A stretch of 19,251 nucleotides of DNA from an uncultured Methanobrevibacter sp. (GTDB taxonomy: Archaea; Methanobacteriota; Methanobacteria; Methanobacteriales; Methanobacteriaceae). Positions 16,809-19,251 of the stretch are shown here, piece by piece; the stretch's first letter is position 1; each line of letters starts with the position of its first letter. The stretch is from contig CACZPT010000130.1 of the NCBI GenBank assembly GCA_902783085.1, positions 1 through 19,251 of the forward strand, given 5' to 3'. The notes under the pieces were generated by a model, which was given only the letters and a program-made list of their open reading frames with translations, was not told the origin of the DNA and made no database searches. The position numbers and the translations under genes are program-made.

Positions 16809-17433
16809 ATTAGCTTATTGTAATGTTAGTGATTTAAATTTATCTAAATCATATAAACTATTACCGCAAAATAGAAAAAATAAAGTTGATAATTTTAGAT
16901 TCAACAAAGACAAAAAACTTAGTGCCGGTGCATATTTACTATTAAATAGAATTTTAAATGAAGAAAATATTACTAAACCCATTTTTAAAATTGGAAAATA
17001 TGGTAAGGCATACATATCAAATTATGATGATATTTATTTTAATTTAAGCCATTCGAATAAATTAGTTGCTTGTGCAATATCCGATAAGGAAGTTGGAGTC
17101 GATATTGAATTAATAGATACCACAATTGATTTGAATATAGCTAAACATTACTTCTACAACAGTGAATATGAAAATATCATGAACTCCAAAAATCCAGAAG
17201 ATGAATTTTTTAAATATTGGGTTTTAAAGGAGAGTTACATGAAATATACTGGATTAGGATTTAATATGGAATTGGATAGTTTTGAAATTATAATTAATGA
17301 TAAAATTAAATTAAAAGACAATAAAGACAATGTAAAATTTAGTTTATTTGATATAAACAACTATAAATTAGCCACATCATCAAAATATAATATAAAAGAA
17401 GTTACAGAATATAATATTAATGATTTAATCTAA
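16801..17433 (+). CDS. Sfp-type 4'-phosphopantetheinyl transferase
   Basis: This 210-residue enzyme transfers the phosphopantetheine arm of coenzyme A to the conserved serine of carrier domains, converting apo-NRPS into its working form. The family signatures are clear: 'NLSHS' (81-85), 'VGVDIELID' with metal ligands D101 and E103, and 'YWVLKESYMKYTGLGF' with W140, K143, E144 and K148. Archaea do not normally need such an enzyme because they lack a classical fatty-acid-synthase carrier protein, so its natural substrates here are the T1 and T2 domains of the divergent NRPS. The start overlaps the end of the phosphatase gene by 8 nt, placing carrier activation in the signalling operon and not with the synthetase. 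No strong ribosome-binding site is seen, which fits coupled translation. Confidence 0.94.
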   Translation: MIKLAYCNVSDLNLSKSYKLLPQNRKNKVDNFRFNKDKKLSAGAYLLLNRILNEENITKPIFKIGKYGKAYISNYDDIYFNLSHSNKLVACAISDKEVGVDIELIDTTIDLNIAKHYFYNSEYENIMNSKNPEDEFFKYWVLKESYMKYTGLGFNMELDSFEIIINDKIKLKDNKDNVKFSLFDINNYKLATSSKYNIKEVTEYNINDLI

Positions 17434-17447
17434 TTTTAAATGCTTAA

Positions 17448-17456
17448 TTATAAATA
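17448..17456 (+). promoter_or_regulatory. TATA box of the TetR-DUF116 operon
   Basis: TTATAAATA lies about 45 nt before the TetR start. A transcription start some 25 nt downstream would fall near 17478-17480, inside the palindrome at 17474-17493, the arrangement expected for autorepression. Confidence 0.5.
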
Positions 17457-17473
17457 TTATGAAATAAATAATA

Positions 17474-17493
17474 TACCTAACGAACGGTAGGTA
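17474..17493. promoter_or_regulatory. Probable TetR operator
   Basis: TACCTAACGAACGGTAGGTA has perfect 6-bp outer arms (TACCTA/TAGGTA) and an inner CG/CG symmetry, giving an imperfect 20-bp palindrome of the size TetR-family dimers bind. It ends 7 nt before the ATG of the TetR-type gene and covers the likely transcription start. The repeated GGTAGGT at its right edge probably also serves as the ribosome-binding site, so repression could act on both steps. It is notably GC-rich for its surroundings. Confidence 0.65.
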
Positions 17494-17500
17494 GGTAAAT

Positions 17501-18127
17501 ATGAATACTAAAGAAAAAATTTTTAATGTATCCTTAGATTTATTTTCAAAAAAAGGTTTTGATTCAGTTTCACTTAGAGAGATTGCAGAAGAAGTAGGAA
17601 TTAAAAAAAGCTCAATATATAGCCATTATCCTTCTAAAGAAGCCATATTAATGGATATATTTGAATACTTCACAAATCTTTTCAAATATGATGAACTACT
17701 AAACAGCAAAGATTTTATCTTAAATGACAACAACGAAATATTACTTGAAAATCCAGAATTATTTTATCATCAAGGATCTGAAGCTATAAAAAAAATGCTA
17801 TCTCAAGAAAAAAATCTCAAAATTTGGAAATTAATTTTCATCCAAATGCACTATAACGATACAATAAGACTATTTTTTCAAAATGAGATACTTGTTAAAC
17901 CATTAATATTTTGGAATGGATTCTTCACCATTTTAAAAGAAAAAGGAATAATACGAAAAGATTGTAACCCTAAACTACTAGCTAAAGAATACTATAGTTT
18001 TCCAATCTATTTACTTTTAGAAATTTTTGCAAAATACGATGATATTCCTCAAAGTTCACTTGATTATTTCTTTAAAGAAGCAGAAGAACATGCTAAATTC
18101 CTCCTAGATTGTGTGAAGGTGAAATAA
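17501..18127 (+). CDS. TetR/AcrR-family transcriptional regulator
   Basis: The 208-residue protein has the TetR DNA-binding head in its first 55 residues: 'KEKIFNVSLDLFSKKGFDSV', then the helix-turn-helix 'SLREIAEEVGIKKSSIYSHY' (24-43) and 'SKEAILMDIF'. The C-terminal 150 residues are the variable, helical ligand-binding and dimerisation part, so the inducer cannot be read. An operator-like palindrome directly in front of the gene implies autoregulation. The next gene starts on the base after the TetR stop, so the repressor most likely controls that DUF116-like gene too. No copy of its palindrome is seen at the NRPS promoter, so a direct role in peptide synthesis is not supported. Confidence 0.93.
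   Translation: MNTKEKIFNVSLDLFSKKGFDSVSLREIAEEVGIKKSSIYSHYPSKEAILMDIFEYFTNLFKYDELLNSKDFILNDNNEILLENPELFYHQGSEAIKKMLSQEKNLKIWKLIFIQMHYNDTIRLFFQNEILVKPLIFWNGFFTILKEKGIIRKDCNPKLLAKEYYSFPIYLLLEIFAKYDDIPQSSLDYFFKEAEEHAKFLLDCVKVK
18115..18121 (+). promoter_or_regulatory. Ribosome-binding site of the DUF116-like gene
   Basis: GAAGGTGA in the last codons of the TetR gene is a strong archaeal Shine-Dalgarno, 6 nt before the ATG at 18128. It fixes that start and shows coupled expression with the regulator. Confidence 0.65.
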
Positions 18128-19153
18128 ATGGATAAAATTATTTTTCCTTACAGATTAAATAATGAATATTACACCAAAGTCAAGATTTTCGGAGATGAAT
18201 TTATAGAATTTTCACAAAAATTCAATTTTAAAAATGATGAAGAAGCATTAGAAGCTTTATGTATTGGTGTTTATTGGTACCTTTATGGTACAACAGCTTT
18301 AGATTTAAATAGTAATATACATCAAGCTTTAGCTAATTTAGCTGAATATCGAATAGCATTTCCCGAAGATAAAATATTTATCGACGAATTGCGAGGGAAA
18401 CTTTTAACAAAATTTTTATTTAAGCCTTTTGAAAAAAATCATGAAAAATTAACTAAAGAAAACCTAAGTTTGCTTATTAATTTTTTAGAAGCAACTGGAG
18501 ATTATATAGACCAAATCCCACATCTTAAAAATTTTACACATGATTTAAATGATTGCATCACTTTAACCAAATGGTTTTGTGAAAATAGTAGAAATTATCT
18601 TGGAGAATATACATCCAATTTAGAAAAATATCTTGAAAACAATGGATCTAATCATTTAATGGAAGAAGATGTGATATTCTATCATGGCCATGAACTTGAA
18701 TATCACTTAAACATGCTTGGAGCTGAAATAATGAATAGAATATTCAAAGACGAATATGATTCAAGAACAAGAAAAGCAATAATTTTGCCGTCATGCATGA
18801 ACTCAAACAATAAAAAATGTAAAGCAAAAGAAGATAGATTAGGTCATGTTTGCACATTCTGTAATCCAAAATGTAATGTTTATAAGATAACTAAAGAGTA
18901 TCCCCAATATGAAGTCTACATAATATCCCATGAATCAACCGCATTTAAAGGTGCTAAAAAAGAAGATAAAAATGAATTAGGAATTCTTGGTGTAACCTGT
19001 GTGTTGAATTTAATCTCAGGCGGATGGAAATCATCAAATCTATCAATTCCCCCACAATGCGTTTTACTAAACCACGTTGCTTGCAGAAGTCATTGGTTAA
19101 AAGAAGACATATACGGTGAAATTAGTGAAGAAGAATTAAACCTAAAAATTTAA
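18128..19153 (+). CDS. DUF116-like cysteine-rich protein
   Basis: The 341-residue protein has an N-terminal helical part (about 1-210) I do not recognise and a C-terminal cysteine-rich part that matches my recollection of the DUF116 family. C223 in 'ILPSCM', C231, then C242-x2-C245-x3-C249 in 'HVCTFCNPKCNV', 'GILGVTCVLNLISGG' (C291), and 'PPQCVLLNHVACRSHW' (C311, C319). Eight cysteines in this pattern suggest a metal or Fe-S site. DUF116 proteins are common in methanogens and anaerobic bacteria and their function is unknown to me. Unlike many archaeal members, this one shows no obvious membrane helices at its N-terminus. It begins immediately after the TetR stop and is probably the main target of that regulator. 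Confidence 0.8.
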   Translation: MDKIIFPYRLNNEYYTKVKIFGDEFIEFSQKFNFKNDEEALEALCIGVYWYLYGTTALDLNSNIHQALANLAEYRIAFPEDKIFIDELRGKLLTKFLFKPFEKNHEKLTKENLSLLINFLEATGDYIDQIPHLKNFTHDLNDCITLTKWFCENSRNYLGEYTSNLEKYLENNGSNHLMEEDVIFYHGHELEYHLNMLGAEIMNRIFKDEYDSRTRKAIILPSCMNSNNKKCKAKEDRLGHVCTFCNPKCNVYKITKEYPQYEVYIISHESTAFKGAKKEDKNELGILGVTCVLNLISGGWKSSNLSIPPQCVLLNHVACRSHWLKEDIYGEISEEELNLKI

Positions 19154-19251
19154 ATTATATATAAATATAGGGTGCTAGATTTTTGAGTTGTAAATTACCT
19201 TCAGTTTGATATCATTTTTCTTATTTTCCTATATTTTTTTACTCAAATTCT
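19154..19251 (+). terminator. T-rich non-coding right edge with possible terminator
   Basis: After the DUF116-like stop there is no coding signal. The stretch becomes T-rich and contains several oligo-T tracts, the longest being seven T residues at 19234-19240. Archaeal transcription could end here. No RNA gene or repeat is seen. Confidence 0.35.

Noticed and set aside
17474..17493. TetR operator as the regulator site of the NRPS operon
   Set aside because: The TACCTA/TAGGTA palindrome does not recur in the divergent NRPS/STAS region, which has an unrelated palindrome.
1..19251. Insertion sequence, integrase or attachment sites bounding the NRPS locus
   Set aside because: No transposase, integrase, tRNA gene or matching flanking direct repeats were seen, so horizontal arrival of the cluster is only inferred from its bacterial character.

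Overview
The window looks like a genomic segment of a methanogenic archaeon of the order Methanobacteriales, most like Methanobrevibacter. The DNA is very AT-rich. Shine-Dalgarno sequences are of the archaeal GGTGAT type (clearest before xseB), and TATA-like boxes precede several genes. One gene encodes beta-ribofuranosylaminobenzene 5'-phosphate synthase, which belongs to methanopterin biosynthesis. The centre is an accessory region: a non-ribosomal peptide synthetase (NRPS) cluster of bacterial style, flanked by ordinary or sporadically distributed genes. From memory, the published Methanobrevibacter ruminantium M1 genome describes NRPS genes, one of them beside a MatE transporter and serine-phosphatase/anti-sigma-type genes. 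This cluster may be a relative, so the presence of an NRPS is not in itself new.

Layout. Positions 107-1952 (+) hold a membrane-anchored metallophosphoesterase and a Cys-cluster PD-(D/E)XK nuclease. They run convergently into a minus-strand group, 1953-4478, with xseA and xseB (exonuclease VII) followed by mptG. Next on the minus strand, 4601-14157, is a two-gene operon: a 2605-residue NRPS (C, half-C, A, T, C, A, T, reductase) followed after 11 nt by a MATE transporter that carries a C-terminal RsbW-like ATPase domain. Diverging from the NRPS, 14252-17433 (+) is a tightly overlapping four-gene operon: STAS anti-sigma-antagonist-like protein, free RsbW-like kinase, polytopic membrane PP2C/SpoIIE phosphatase, and Sfp-type phosphopantetheinyl transferase. 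The 94-nt divergent promoter region has two adjacent palindromes. The right end, 17501-19153 (+), holds a TetR-family regulator with its own operator-like palindrome and a DUF116-like cysteine-rich protein.

How they may work together. The phosphopantetheinyl transferase at the end of the signalling operon should arm the two carrier domains of the NRPS. The NRPS assembles a short, possibly N-acylated, two-unit product and releases it reductively as an aldehyde or alcohol, and the MATE protein probably exports it. The STAS, kinase and phosphatase genes are the parts of a bacterial partner-switching circuit, yet archaea lack sigma-70-type factors. The only other kinase-fold protein in the window is the C-terminal tail of the MATE transporter. 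The most interesting hypothesis is therefore a membrane-signal-controlled partner switch that acts on a transporter, or on peptide output, instead of on a sigma factor. The NRPS itself has odd features: an orphan C-terminal half of a condensation domain, loss of the amino-group-binding Asp in its first adenylation domain, and a proline-like pocket in the second.
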